Translations under genes and position numbers: made by a program
Part shown: positions 1 through 7,957 of the stretch, piece after piece
Layout of the letters: the number at the start of each line of letters is the position of its first letter
Numbering within the stretch: the stretch's first letter is position 1
From: Deinococcus hopiensis KR-140
Lineage (GTDB): Bacteria; Deinococcota; Deinococci; Deinococcales; Deinococcaceae
NCBI RefSeq assembly: GCF_900176165.1
Contig: NZ_FWWU01000011.1
Location: 80,001-104,274, forward strand
Direction: 5' to 3'
DNA length: 24,274 nucleotides
The notes under the pieces: model-generated
What the model was told of the DNA's origin: nothing
The model's input: the letters and a program-made list of their open reading frames with translations, nothing else
Database searches by the model: none

Positions 1-239
1 AACGTTGTGGATTCAGGCGATTGCGAGGGGCCGTGTGTAGGGCATCTTTGCCCTCTCCCGGAGGGCGGTGTTTCCGAATCCAGCATGCGCGGGTGCATTT
101 GGGACTCGGGTACGGTCCGCGGGAGAGGCGTAGAACATGTTCTCCAGCTGCGCGCGCCATTGACCATGTGCGGTACGCTCTTCGCGCAGCTCAGGCGAAG
201 TGGCATCAGGACAGAGTGCTTGGCCCCCATAGCGGCGTT
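1..239. other. Region downstream of xylG, no supported gene
   Basis: No recognisable gene was found here. A 76-codon minus-strand frame (13-243) would need a TTG start at the xylG stop and resembles nothing I know, so it is not called. Two mutually exclusive small hairpins are visible: AGGGC/GCCCT at 39-43 and 50-54, and GCCCTC/GAGGGC at 50-55 and 61-66. They lie about 175 bases past the xylG stop and have no U-tract, so they are weak terminator candidates. A 12-bp perfect palindrome, AGAACATGTTCT, sits at 132-143. Confidence 0.5.
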
Positions 240-1058
240 TCAAGCCGGCCCAGACGCCTCTGCCCCGCGCAGCGCACGTGGGAGCTTGCCCGCAATAATC
301 ATCTCCAGCGCTTCGTCCGGTGTAACCTCGTGCTTGGGGACGGTACCCACCACCCGGCCGTTTTTCATGACCGTCAGGCGGTCGGCGAGGTCAAATACGT
401 CGTGCAAGTCGTGACTGATCAGAAAAATACCGACGCCCTCCCGCTTGAGCGCCATAACAAGCTCATTGACCTGTTGCGTTTCCTGGGGCCCCAGCGCCGC
501 CGTGGGTTCATCCATGATCAGCACGCGCGCCTTGAAATACACGGCGCGGCTGATGGCGATGCTCTGCCGCTGTCCGCCTGAAAAGCCAATTACCGGCTGC
601 TTGAGGTTGCGGACATTCACCACGCCCAGGCGGTCCAGAAGTTTACGCGCTTCGAGCTCCATGGCGTCCTCATCCAGGGTGCCGCCGCGCATCAATTCCC
701 GCCCAAGGAAGATGTTGGCGGGCACGTCGAGATTGTCGGCCAGCGCGAGCGTCTGGTAGATGGTCTCGATTCCCAGGCGCTGGGCGTCCCTGGGGCCGTG
801 CAGCCGTACAGGCTCGCCACCCATCAGAATCTGTCCCTCGTCGGCGGTGTAGGCCCCGGCCAGGATTTTGATGAGCGTACTTTTCCCTGCCCCGTTGTGT
901 CCGAGAAGGCCCACGACCTCGCCCGGATAGAGATCCACCGTGACGTTTTCCAGGGCATGAACACCCCCGAAGCGCTTGCTGATGTTGCGCATCTCGATGA
1001 TCGGTTGCTGGGGACGCTCCTCCAGGTGTTCCTGGGGTCTTGAAAAAGCCCCGGTCAC
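240..1058 (-). CDS. xylG: Xylose ABC transporter, single-domain ATP-binding protein
   Basis: This 272-aa cytoplasmic ATPase energises sugar import together with the XylH permease. Seen: Walker A GHNGAGKST, an FSGGQRQ signature, Walker B VLIMDEP followed by a D-loop-like ALGPQ, and the SHDLHD switch histidine. The GTG start at 1058 is chosen because it overlaps the xylH stop (GTGA) and has GGAG six bases upstream. An internal ATG at 992 (MRNISKRFGG) is the alternative. E. coli XylG and RbsA are about 500 aa with two ABC domains. This protein has one complete domain and a normal stop, like FrcA-type sugar ATPases, and would presumably act as a homodimer. It is the last gene of the xylF-xylH-xylG operon. 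The family assignment is firm; xylose specificity is inferred from the neighbours. Confidence 0.9.
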   Translation of the reverse strand: MTGAFSRPQEHLEERPQQPIIEMRNISKRFGGVHALENVTVDLYPGEVVGLLGHNGAGKSTLIKILAGAYTADEGQILMGGEPVRLHGPRDAQRLGIETIYQTLALADNLDVPANIFLGRELMRGGTLDEDAMELEARKLLDRLGVVNVRNLKQPVIGFSGGQRQSIAISRAVYFKARVLIMDEPTAALGPQETQQVNELVMALKREGVGIFLISHDLHDVFDLADRLTVMKNGRVVGTVPKHEVTPDEALEMIIAGKLPRALRGAEASGPA

Positions 1059-2278
1059 GGCGCACTCCGTCGGCGGTACAGGGTGTCGAGCGTAACGGCC
1101 AGGACCAGCACGAGGCCCTGCACAACGTTTTGCACGGCGCTGGACAGATCGATCAGCAACATGCCATTGATCAGGCTGCTCATAAACAGCGCACCCAGGA
1201 ACGCGCCAGGAATACTTCCGGTACCCCCACTGAGGCTCGTCCCGCCAATTACCGCGGCCGCAATAACGCTGAGTTCGGCCAGGGTGCCCGTCGAGTTCGT
1301 CCCTGCGTTCAGGCGGGCGGTCTGGACAGCGCCCGCGAGCGCCGCGAGCAGGCCCATCACGGAAAACACCATCACGGTCAGGCGCGCGGTGTTGATGCCC
1401 GCCAGACGGGCGGCCTCGGGATTTCCACCATACGCGTAGACATACCGTCCGAAGCGCGTTGCGCGCACCACCCACATCATCAGGGCCGTAACCCCCAGCA
1501 TGATCAGGACGGGGACGGGCATGCCGCGCGGCAGGCCGGTGCGCGGATCGGGGTACCCCACCATAATCAGGATGAAGCCGATAATGAGGGCGACGCTGCA
1601 CGCCGTGACCAGCCCCTGGAGCCACGGATCACGCTGGGTAAGGCCGCTGCGTGCCCGACGGCGGTAATTGCGGAGGTCTCCTACGATCACGGCCGCTGCC
1701 AGGGCAAGGCCCACGGCCCAACTCCACGGCCCACCGATCGACCCGCCCAACCCGCCGCCGAACACCTGAAAGCTGTCGGTGAGGGGCGCGACCGTCTGCC
1801 CAGAGGTCAGGATCCAGGCAAAGCCCCGCCAGACCAGGAGGCCTCCCAGCGTAACGATAAACGCCGGAATGCCCAGGTAGGCGATCCACGCTCCCTGGAG
1901 CGCACCGATGATTCCGCCCATCAGGAGACCTGCGAGCAGCGTCAGCCAACCGCTCCAGGTGCCGTCCGGCAGTATCCGGGCGTTGAGGACAGCCATAAAC
2001 ATGCCTGTGACTCCAAGGACGGAACCGACGGACAGGTCAATGTGCCGCATCACGATGACCAGCACCATCCCACCGACCATGACGCCAACGGAGGAGGTCT
2101 GAACGGACAAGTTCCACAGGTTACGGGCACTCAGGAAGGTGCCGCCAGTGAGCAGGTGAAAGGCGAGCCACACGGCCGCGGTGGCGAGCAGCAGGGAAAC
2201 GAGGCGGCCGTCGAGCTGAAGCCGGTGAAGGAGACCTGGGCGCGCCGCGAGGTGCCCCGAGGTGAGTGGGCGTTGCAT
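1055..2278 (-). CDS. xylH: Xylose ABC transporter permease
   Basis: This 407-aa integral membrane permease belongs to the ribose/xylose (BPD_transp_2) family and forms the channel of the importer. The N-terminal ~25 residues are cytoplasmic and basic, followed by about ten hydrophobic segments. Family landmarks are visible: the IVMRHIDLSVGSVLG segment in the first third, the YGGNPEAARLAGI motif that contacts the ATPase, and the GGTSLSGGTGSIPGAFLGAL stretch near the C-terminus. Its length matches E. coli XylH (about 390 aa). The ATG at 2278 follows a GGAGG-type ribosome site (ccggaggact). Its stop overlaps the start of the ATPase gene by 4 bp, suggesting translational coupling. The upstream neighbour is the clearly xylose-like binding protein, which supports the symbol. 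Confidence 0.93.
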   Translation of the reverse strand: MQRPLTSGHLAARPGLLHRLQLDGRLVSLLLATAAVWLAFHLLTGGTFLSARNLWNLSVQTSSVGVMVGGMVLVIVMRHIDLSVGSVLGVTGMFMAVLNARILPDGTWSGWLTLLAGLLMGGIIGALQGAWIAYLGIPAFIVTLGGLLVWRGFAWILTSGQTVAPLTDSFQVFGGGLGGSIGGPWSWAVGLALAAAVIVGDLRNYRRRARSGLTQRDPWLQGLVTACSVALIIGFILIMVGYPDPRTGLPRGMPVPVLIMLGVTALMMWVVRATRFGRYVYAYGGNPEAARLAGINTARLTVMVFSVMGLLAALAGAVQTARLNAGTNSTGTLAELSVIAAAVIGGTSLSGGTGSIPGAFLGALFMSSLINGMLLIDLSSAVQNVVQGLVLVLAVTLDTLYRRRSAP

Positions 2279-2305
2279 GGAGTCCTCCGGAAAACATCAG
2301 GGGCA

Positions 2306-2338
2306 CACCGTCAGACCCATGGGCGAGGCCTGACGGTG
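2306..2338 (-). terminator. Hairpin between xylF and xylH
   Basis: An inverted repeat CACCGTCAG (2306-2314) / CTGACGGTG (2330-2338) with a 15-base loop starts 12 bases after the xylF stop. It has no U-tract. Position and shape fit an attenuating or 3'-end-stabilising hairpin that keeps the binding-protein message more abundant than the permease and ATPase messages, a common arrangement in sugar ABC operons. That function is inferred. Confidence 0.55.
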
Positions 2339-2350
2339 CGGAAGTGGTCG

Positions 2351-3397
2351 TCAGCGGCAGGCAGCGGGGGCAGAAGCGCCGGACACGCCCTGGCAGACCT
2401 CGGCTTTGGTGGCCCATTTGGCGCTGATGATCTGGTTGAGGTTCGCCCGCGTAATTACCGTGGGCTTGAGCAGAATGCTGCTTACGCTGACCTTCTTCGG
2501 CCCGCCGTTAAACGGCGTGGCTCCCTTGATGGCGTTCGGCTTCGTGCCACCCGCGAGCTGCACGGCGATACGGGCGGCCTCGGTTGCCAGGACGCGGGCG
2601 TCTTTCCAGACGGTGCCGGTCTGAAGACCACGCGCGATGCGGTTCAGGGCGGCCTTGTCCGCGTCCTGACCGGAGACCGGGACCCTTCCGGCAAGACCGA
2701 CGGACGCGAGCGCCGCCACGGTGCCGCCCGCGGTGCCGTCGTTGCTGGCTACCACGGCGTCGACCTTGTTGCGGTTGGCCGTCAGGATCTGTTCCATGTT
2801 GTTCTGAGCGACCTCAGGCTTCCAGCCTTCGGTGTACTGCTCGCCCACTTTCTTGATCTTTCCCGTTTTGATGGCTGGCCCAAGAACGTCCATCTGCCCA
2901 GCAAACAGCAGGTCCGCGTTTGGGTCGCTGGGACTGCCCTTGATAAAAGCGAAGTTACCGGACTTTTTAACATTGTAGATCATCTGCGCCTGAAGACGCC
3001 CGACCTCGCGGTTGTTGAAGGAGAGGTAGAAAACGCTGGGGTCCTCAATCAGGCGGTCATAGGCGATGACGGGAATCCCCTCGGCCTTGGCGCGGCTGAT
3101 GGCGGGCAAGATGGCCTCGTTGTCCTGCGCCAACACGATCAGGACGTTTGCGCCGCGGGTAATGAGGCTCTCGATGTCCGAGATCTGCTTTTCGTTGTTG
3201 CTCTGCGCGTCCGCACTGATGTATTTCGCTCCCAGTTTGGTCAGCTGCGCCTTCATCGCCGTCTCGTCGGTCTTCCAGCGTTCCTCCTGAAAATTCGACC
3301 AGCTGACACCGACGGTAACCGACTTCTGGGCGGCGGCGCTGGAGGCGAGGGAGACGGTGGTGGCGAGGACGAGGGCGGCCGTGCTGAATCTCTTCAT
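2351..3397 (-). CDS. xylF: D-xylose-binding periplasmic protein
   Basis: This 348-aa secreted type I periplasmic binding protein captures xylose for XylHG. Residues 1-23 are a Sec signal peptide (MKRF, hydrophobic core, cleavage near SAAA/QKS). There is no lipobox cysteine, so the protein should be soluble in the periplasm. The mature protein tracks E. coli XylF closely: SWSNFQEERWKTD, IESLITRGANVLIVLAQ, IPVIAYDRLIEDP, DAVVASNDGTAGG and VPVSGQDADKAALNRIA correspond to conserved segments that build the xylose pocket. The ATG at 3397 has a strong GGAGG site (cccggaggaacgt). It is the first gene of the operon. The C-terminal extension (EVCQGVSGASAPAACR) carries two cysteines and is longer than in E. 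coli. Confidence 0.96.
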   Translation of the reverse strand: MKRFSTAALVLATTVSLASSAAAQKSVTVGVSWSNFQEERWKTDETAMKAQLTKLGAKYISADAQSNNEKQISDIESLITRGANVLIVLAQDNEAILPAISRAKAEGIPVIAYDRLIEDPSVFYLSFNNREVGRLQAQMIYNVKKSGNFAFIKGSPSDPNADLLFAGQMDVLGPAIKTGKIKKVGEQYTEGWKPEVAQNNMEQILTANRNKVDAVVASNDGTAGGTVAALASVGLAGRVPVSGQDADKAALNRIARGLQTGTVWKDARVLATEAARIAVQLAGGTKPNAIKGATPFNGGPKKVSVSSILLKPTVITRANLNQIISAKWATKAEVCQGVSGASAPAACR

Positions 3398-3453
3398 ACG
3401 TTCCTCCGGGATGACTCCGCCCCTGCCCGACTGGAAGGTCAGCAGCGGTATCC

Positions 3454-3477
3454 ATTAGTTAAACTTTATTAACTAAT
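3454..3477. promoter_or_regulatory. XylR-type operator upstream of xylF
   Basis: A perfect palindrome has 9-base arms ATTAGTTAA and TTAACTAAT around a 6-base centre (ACTTTA). It is AT-rich in a GC-rich setting. The outer halves TTAGTT...AACTAA match the ends of the Bacillus xyl operator bound by the ROK repressor XylR. It lies just downstream of the xylF -10 box, over the expected transcription start, so a bound repressor would block initiation. Confidence 0.85.
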
Positions 3478-3480
3478 TCG

Positions 3481-3510
3481 AGAGTAAGCGCCTCAACCGG
3501 AAAAAGTCAA
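3481..3510 (-). promoter_or_regulatory. Predicted xylF promoter
   Basis: On the minus strand, TTGACT (3505-3510) is separated by 18 bases from TACTCT (3481-3486). The -35 is near consensus and the -10 is weak. The palindromic operator begins only a few bases downstream. This is the only good promoter match upstream of xylF. Confidence 0.6.
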
Positions 3511-3862
3511 GGGGAGCCCTAGACGATCCAGGCGGGACTTCTTCGGGTTCATATGTGGAAAACCAAACAAGTATTTCCGGTTCCTATGGATTTGAGGGGT
3601 ATATTGGTTCATCCGTTTAACTTTCTGTGCGCTCTGGCAGAAGGCAGACGGGAGGAACGGCCCGTGTGGGCCACCACCTCCTGCGGCATACAGGGGGTGA
3701 ACTGCGAGCGCGGCCAGTGGCCCTGTCATTCGGCCACGCTGCCCACCTCTCCTGGGTAGGGCTTCGGCGGGCGTGCAAATCTCCGCTATACAGAACGGGA
3801 CATGCCGCTTCCAAGACCGCTGGAGCTCCGCCACTTTCGCGTCCGCCTGAAAGGATAGGCCC
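3511..3862. other. Long xylF/xylR intergenic region
   Basis: No gene is supported between the xylF promoter and xylR. A 68-codon plus-strand frame at 3553-3759 lacks a ribosome site and recognisable content. A plus-strand promoter for xylR should lie here. TATATT at 3600-3605 and TATACA at 3787-3792 are possible -10 boxes, but neither has a convincing -35, so no promoter is called. No second copy of the xyl palindrome is present, giving no sign that XylR represses itself through the same site. Confidence 0.4.
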
Positions 3863-5062
3863 ATGACCTTATCGCCCCTTCACCACCGCGCCGGAGACCA
3901 GGGGTTTCTCAAACAGCTCAATCGGTCGGCCATCCTGGAAATGGTTCGCCGAGAACCTGGCATTTCCAGGGCCGACCTCGCCCTACGAACCCAGTTGACC
4001 AAGGCCGCCGTCGGCATGATGGTGCAGGAACTGCTGGAACAGGGTTGGCTGATCGAAGGCGGTTGGCAGCAGGGAAGCGTTGGACGTCCGGGGCGCGCCC
4101 TCCACCTCAATGAGGGGCGGCACGCGCTGCTGGGCGCGGAAGTCGGGGTACAGGGCCTGCGGCTCGTCGGCTGCACGCTGACGGGTCAAATCCTGACCCA
4201 CCGCGCCGTCATGGTTCCCTCAACCACACCCGAAGCCACTGCACAGGCCCTTGCCAGCCTCCTCCGGGAATTGCTGCGCCGGCCTGAGCTCTCGGGACGT
4301 GAGATCCTGGGACTGGGTGTGGCGGTTCCGGGACCGGTGGCGCTCCACGAGCCGACCCTCCTGTTTGCTCCGAACCTGGGTTGGCGAGACGTGCCTTTTC
4401 TGTCCTTGCTGAAGCCGCTTCTTCCCGATCTGGGCGGATTCTGGCTGCTCGAGAACGAGGCGAAAGCCGCCGCCTTCGGTGAGGTCTACTTTTCCGAACG
4501 GGAGGAGCCGGAACTGCTCGCCTATATCAGTCTGGGAACGGGGATCGGCAGCGGCCTGATGCTGGGGACGCCCGTTCCCCATCTGTTGCGGGGAACCCAG
4601 GGCCTGGCCGGCGAGATCGGGCATTCGGTATTGCAGGCGTCAGGACTGTACTGCCACTGCGGCAACCGGGGATGTGCCGAAACGCTGGTGAGCGGTTGGG
4701 CCATCCGCGCGGCCCTGGGCATTCCCCCCGGCCTTCTGCTCGAAGACGCGCTGGAAGCGCGCTTGCAGGACGTAGACGTGCAGGTCACCCTTCAGCGGGC
4801 AGGTGAAGCGCTGGGAATGCTCCTGACGAATCTGCACCACACCTTCAATCCCAGCGATATCGTGATTGGAGGTGCCTTGACCCGTTTGGGCGGCGCCCTT
4901 CTCCAACCCGCACTGACCTTCTTCGAAAAGCATCAGCGGCACCTGTATGCGTCGGCGGCTCCCGTTCGGCTGCACGTCCGCACGGACAGCACCTATATTC
5001 CCGCACGGGGAGCAGCGGCGCAGGTGCTCTCCAAAGTCCTCCATCACCCGGTCGTCCCCTAA
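3863..5062 (+). CDS. xylR: ROK-family xylose repressor
   Basis: This 399-aa cytoplasmic DNA-binding repressor is expected to control the divergent xylFHG operon and release DNA on binding xylose. Residues ~15-70 form a winged helix-turn-helix (ILEMVRREPGISRADLALRTQLTKAAVG). The rest is a ROK sugar-kinase-like domain: LENEAKAAAFGE (196-207), the LGTGIGSG phosphate-type loop (~224-231), GLAGEIGH (247-254) and the zinc motif CHCGNRGC (264-271) followed by AET. The length is typical for XylR/NagC repressors; ROK kinases lack the HTH. The start ATG is preceded by AAGGA eight bases upstream. Its location beside xylF and the TTAGTT/AACTAA operator argue for XylR rather than NagC or Mlc. A hairpin follows 29 bases past the stop. 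Confidence 0.93.
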   Translation: MTLSPLHHRAGDQGFLKQLNRSAILEMVRREPGISRADLALRTQLTKAAVGMMVQELLEQGWLIEGGWQQGSVGRPGRALHLNEGRHALLGAEVGVQGLRLVGCTLTGQILTHRAVMVPSTTPEATAQALASLLRELLRRPELSGREILGLGVAVPGPVALHEPTLLFAPNLGWRDVPFLSLLKPLLPDLGGFWLLENEAKAAAFGEVYFSEREEPELLAYISLGTGIGSGLMLGTPVPHLLRGTQGLAGEIGHSVLQASGLYCHCGNRGCAETLVSGWAIRAALGIPPGLLLEDALEARLQDVDVQVTLQRAGEALGMLLTNLHHTFNPSDIVIGGALTRLGGALLQPALTFFEKHQRHLYASAAPVRLHVRTDSTYIPARGAAAQVLSKVLHHPVVP

Positions 5063-5091
5063 GGCCACTTCCATCCGCACTTCAGGGTACT

Positions 5092-5138
5092 GGCGCAGAG
5101 GGGAACGGGCAGCCCACTTCCGGCTCACCCTCTGCGCC
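5092..5138 (+). terminator. Terminator-like hairpin after xylR
   Basis: An 11-base perfect inverted repeat GGCGCAGAGGG (5092-5102) / CCCTCTGCGCC (5128-5138) with a 25-base loop starts 29 bases after the xylR stop. It is followed only by TTCC, not a long U-tract. It is the likely transcript end for xylR. Confidence 0.6.
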
Positions 5139-5234
5139 TTCCGGGCAGTCAGTCGGTGTCGCGCCAGTCGCGCTCTCCACAGCGGCTTGGGCGGCTTTAC
5201 CGTTGTCCCAACGGGGCCACGGGACAGGCTTGGC

Positions 5235-5407
5235 GGGGGAGTTGATCGGGGGTTCGCCGCAAGCCGGCGCTCACAGCTGCTGTCCTCTGGGCAAACATAA
5301 GTTCAATGGACCTGAAGTCTGGGTCGTCAGGTGGAAGAAACGCGAGGTCGCAGCCTTTGGCCTTCATGGGCGTGCGTATGGACGCCCGGTGAAGAGGCGT
5401 TGTCCAT
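5235..5407 (-). pseudogene. Remnant of an IS630-type transposase (C-terminal part)
   Basis: A minus-strand frame ending at 5197 encodes KAKGCDLAFLPPDDPDFRSIELMFAQ (split here for reading: KAKGCDLAFLPP, then DDPDFRSIELMFAQ). This corresponds to the LPPYSPDxNPIE...F block of IS630-family DDE transposases, including the last catalytic glutamate (in RSIE). Just upstream in another frame, MDN at 5399-5407 matches the DN segment holding the second catalytic aspartate, so a frameshift lies between. The usual tyrosine, serine and NP residues are replaced and no N-terminal part or terminal repeats are visible, so the gene is dead. The family call rests on motif recognition only. Confidence 0.6.
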
Positions 5408-5475
5408 CTCAATGGGGCTCGTCCTGGGGGCGGCTGCCACCACTTTGGAAAGCCCTCAACGGAAAGCAAGGCCAT

Positions 5476-5960
5476 GTTCTGTGCGCTCCGGCGTCAGGGT
5501 GTCGGGTGACAGGTAGAGGCGGAGCAACGGCCATGCGGACCTCCAGCCCTCCGCTTATGTGGACGGTTCCTCGCGGTCCGTCCGTACCCTGGTGCGGATT
5601 CCACGGGTCTCGTCTGGCGAACGGGCGTTGTCAAGCAGGTGACTCCGGAGCGGAGCCCCACGGGATATTCGTATCCGTCACCCTGCTGAGCTGACCTGCC
5701 TGGGCGAGATTGGTGGGGCCACCCGACGTGGTTGCGGGAGGGGCGTTCACGGTAGAGCGGATGTTTCGGAGGCCTGGTGCCCGTCCTGTACGGCTTTGCG
5801 CCGACCCCGCACCTCCAGTCGTTTCCATCAGGAAGGCGGCTCCTGTGGCGGGGCGCTCGCTGGTCCGTTTGCGCGCTGCTCCCGAAGAGTTTCAGCCGCA
5901 CGGCAAGGTCAACGGCGTCCTGATGGGCAGCACTGATGTGGACGGGAACAAAATGGAGTT
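5476..5960. other. Gene-free stretch
   Basis: Several overlapping frames up to about 160 codons exist on both strands (for example 5203-5694 plus and 5494-5901 minus), but none has a ribosome site or recognisable protein content. I see nothing definable beyond the adjacent transposase remnant. It may be older decayed mobile-element or gene sequence. Confidence 0.4.
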
Positions 5961-6015
5961 GGTTTTACCCCCTTGTGCGGGCCAGTCACTCTGGCCCGCA
6001 CAAGGGGGTAAAACC
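5961..6015 (-). terminator. Perfect 25-bp-arm hairpin after the MFS gene
   Basis: Bases 5961-5985 are the exact reverse complement of 5991-6015, with a 5-base TCACT loop. The stem is GC-rich in the middle with TTTTACCCCC at its outer end. On the minus strand it lies 50 bases past the stop of the DHA2 transporter and is followed by a T-rich stretch (ccattttgttccc), so it should terminate that operon. The stem is unusually long and perfect for an ordinary terminator. Confidence 0.75.
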
Positions 6016-6064
6016 TCTACTCCGGGTTGAGAAGTCGTCCTGATCCTGGTGGGAGTTTTGGAAA

Positions 6065-7957
6065 CTAATCCACCGCAGCTGGAGTCACGCCTGAACCGGG
6101 CCGGCGCAGTTCCAGGCGGCGATCAGGGAGAAACAGCACGGCGAGCAGCGCCAGAAGAATCACAAAGATGCCGAAACGGTAGATGCGCGCGATGCTGTTG
6201 GCAAAGCTGACCTTCACGGCGCGCCCCACTTTGTCAAGCGTGGTGTCCGTCTGCTGGAGCGCCTGGGCCTGCGCTGTATCAAGGCCCGTACGCAACCGGG
6301 TCAGGATCTGCGTCTGCCCCTGGGGGCTCTGCACGGCCTGGTTTGGTATGTTGGCCAGGCCTGTACGTAACGGGGCGGGAACCTGCGGACTGTTCTTGAG
6401 GGCCGCGAACTGTGCGGGGTCACCGCTGCGTATAGCCTGCTCGATCCCCGCGTACTGCTGGGCAAAGGACTGCCGGATCCCCTGTTCGGCCTGGCGTTTG
6501 ACCGCCTCGAGGTCAAAGCCCTGACCACCCTGGCCGCCCGACGCCGTGCCCTGTTGAAATTTTGCGATCTGTGCCTGGAGCTGGGGTGGAGCGGTGCGGG
6601 CCACCTCGGCGAAGTTCTGCTTGAACTGCGTACTCAAGGTACTCGTCAGCACGGTGCCAAAAATGGCGACGCCGATGGTGCTGCCCAACTGCTGAAAGAA
6701 CGTCCCCGCGGATGTCGCCACGCCAATCTGATACGGCTGAACCGCGTTTTGCACGGCAAGGTTGAACAGCGCGACCGACGGACCCAGCCCAACACCAACC
6801 AAAACCATGCGCGCCGCCAACAGCGGGTAAGAGGTGTCGGCATTGATGGTCGACAACCACCAGAAGGCGAGGGTGGCCAGCGCGAACGCGCCCACCAGCA
6901 ATTTCTTGTACCGACCGATGCGCGACGCGATCAGGCCAGAACTCTGCGCCCCAAGAATGAAACCGAAGGTCAGGGGGATGGTGGCCGTACCCGCACCCGT
7001 CGCGCTGAATCCCTTGACGTTGACCAGGTACAGCGTGGTGAACAGAACTGCACCCAGGAAACCGGCACCCATGAGGAAGCGCGCGATCATGACCCACGTG
7101 AACGTGGGAAGCTTGAAGAGCGAGAGGGATACGATCGGGCTGGGATGACGCGCTTCCCAGAAGATGAAGGCCACCAGGGCCGCAGCGGACAAGGCAAAAA
7201 GACCCAGGACGGTGGCGCTGGTCCAGGCGTAGTTGCCGTCTGCTCCCCAGGTCAGGGCCAGCAACAACGGGACAGTGAAAATCACGATCAGCGCTGCGCC
7301 GACGTAATCGATAATGGCCTTCAGCCCGCTCGCCAGTCGGGGCATCTTGGCGGTAATAAAGGCGATGGCAATGAGGCCGAGCGGGAGGTTGACGTAGAAG
7401 ACCCAGCGCCAGCTGAGACCGTCGGTCAGAAATCCGCCCAACAGCGGCCCAACGACGCTGGAAAGTCCAAACACGGCACCAAAGAGCCCCTGGTATTTCG
7501 CACGGTCCCGGGGTTCAAAAATGTCCGCAACGATGGCGAAGGCGACGGTGGCAAGGGCGGCGGCACCAATGCCCTGCACGCCCCGGAACACGACAAGTTG
7601 CATCATGCCGCCGCCAAACAGGCCGCCGAGAAACGGTTCACCGGAGAGGCCACACAGGGCAGAACCCAGCAGGAAGACGGCAATGCCAACCAGCAAAATG
7701 GGCTTACGCCCGTAGAGATCTGAAAGCTTCCCGTAGATGGGGACCATGGCGCAGCTGGTCAGCAGGTACGCTGTGGTCACCCAGGAGTACAGCGGCAGTC
7801 CATTGAGTTCCTGCGTGATGCGGGGGAGCGCGGTAGAGACGATGGTCTGGTCGAGGGCGCTCAGGAACAGGCCGAGGAGTACCCCCACGATGATGAACTG
7901 CTTGGTACGGAGGTCCAGCGTCTCTGCGTAATTGATGTGTTGTTGGGCTTGGGTCAT
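6065..7957 (-). CDS. DHA2-family MFS drug/proton antiporter
   Basis: This 630-aa inner-membrane efflux protein is of the EmrB/QacA 14-helix class. Visible motifs: ALDQTIVSTALPRI at the end of helix 1 (motif D1), GKLSDLYGRKPI (motif A), and GAVFGLSSVVGPLLGG (motif C, the antiporter signature). The ATG at 7957 is chosen because it overlaps the marR stop (ATGA) and follows GGACGA. The longer frame from 8041 would run into marR. Residues ~439-585 form an unusually long, Gln/Ala-rich soluble segment between the last two helices (for example AKFQQGTASGGQGGQGF), much longer than in the second DHA2 protein in this window. Substrate unknown; regulation presumably by the upstream MarR protein. Confidence 0.92.
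   Translation of the reverse strand: MTQAQQHINYAETLDLRTKQFIIVGVLLGLFLSALDQTIVSTALPRITQELNGLPLYSWVTTAYLLTSCAMVPIYGKLSDLYGRKPILLVGIAVFLLGSALCGLSGEPFLGGLFGGGMMQLVVFRGVQGIGAAALATVAFAIVADIFEPRDRAKYQGLFGAVFGLSSVVGPLLGGFLTDGLSWRWVFYVNLPLGLIAIAFITAKMPRLASGLKAIIDYVGAALIVIFTVPLLLALTWGADGNYAWTSATVLGLFALSAAALVAFIFWEARHPSPIVSLSLFKLPTFTWVMIARFLMGAGFLGAVLFTTLYLVNVKGFSATGAGTATIPLTFGFILGAQSSGLIASRIGRYKKLLVGAFALATLAFWWLSTINADTSYPLLAARMVLVGVGLGPSVALFNLAVQNAVQPYQIGVATSAGTFFQQLGSTIGVAIFGTVLTSTLSTQFKQNFAEVARTAPPQLQAQIAKFQQGTASGGQGGQGFDLEAVKRQAEQGIRQSFAQQYAGIEQAIRSGDPAQFAALKNSPQVPAPLRTGLANIPNQAVQSPQGQTQILTRLRTGLDTAQAQALQQTDTTLDKVGRAVKVSFANSIARIYRFGIFVILLALLAVLFLPDRRLELRRPGSGVTPAAVD

Noticed and set aside
132..143. 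LexA box
   Set aside because: The site has GAAC and GTTC halves but only two bases between them; the Gram-positive LexA box needs four.
13..243. 76-codon minus-strand ORF following xylG
   Set aside because: It has only a TTG start, no resemblance to xylose catabolism proteins, and a non-protein-like composition.
1040..3472. 810-codon plus-strand open frame
   Set aside because: It is antisense to xylF-xylH, whose products are unmistakable. Its translation is low-complexity and Arg/Gly/His-rich, as expected for a shadow of GC-rich codons.
3553..3759. 68-codon plus-strand ORF between xylF and xylR
   Set aside because: It has no ribosome site, ends far from xylR and shows no recognisable sequence.
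6554..7723. 389-codon plus-strand frame
   Set aside because: It is antisense to the first DHA2 transporter and has no ribosome site or recognisable content.
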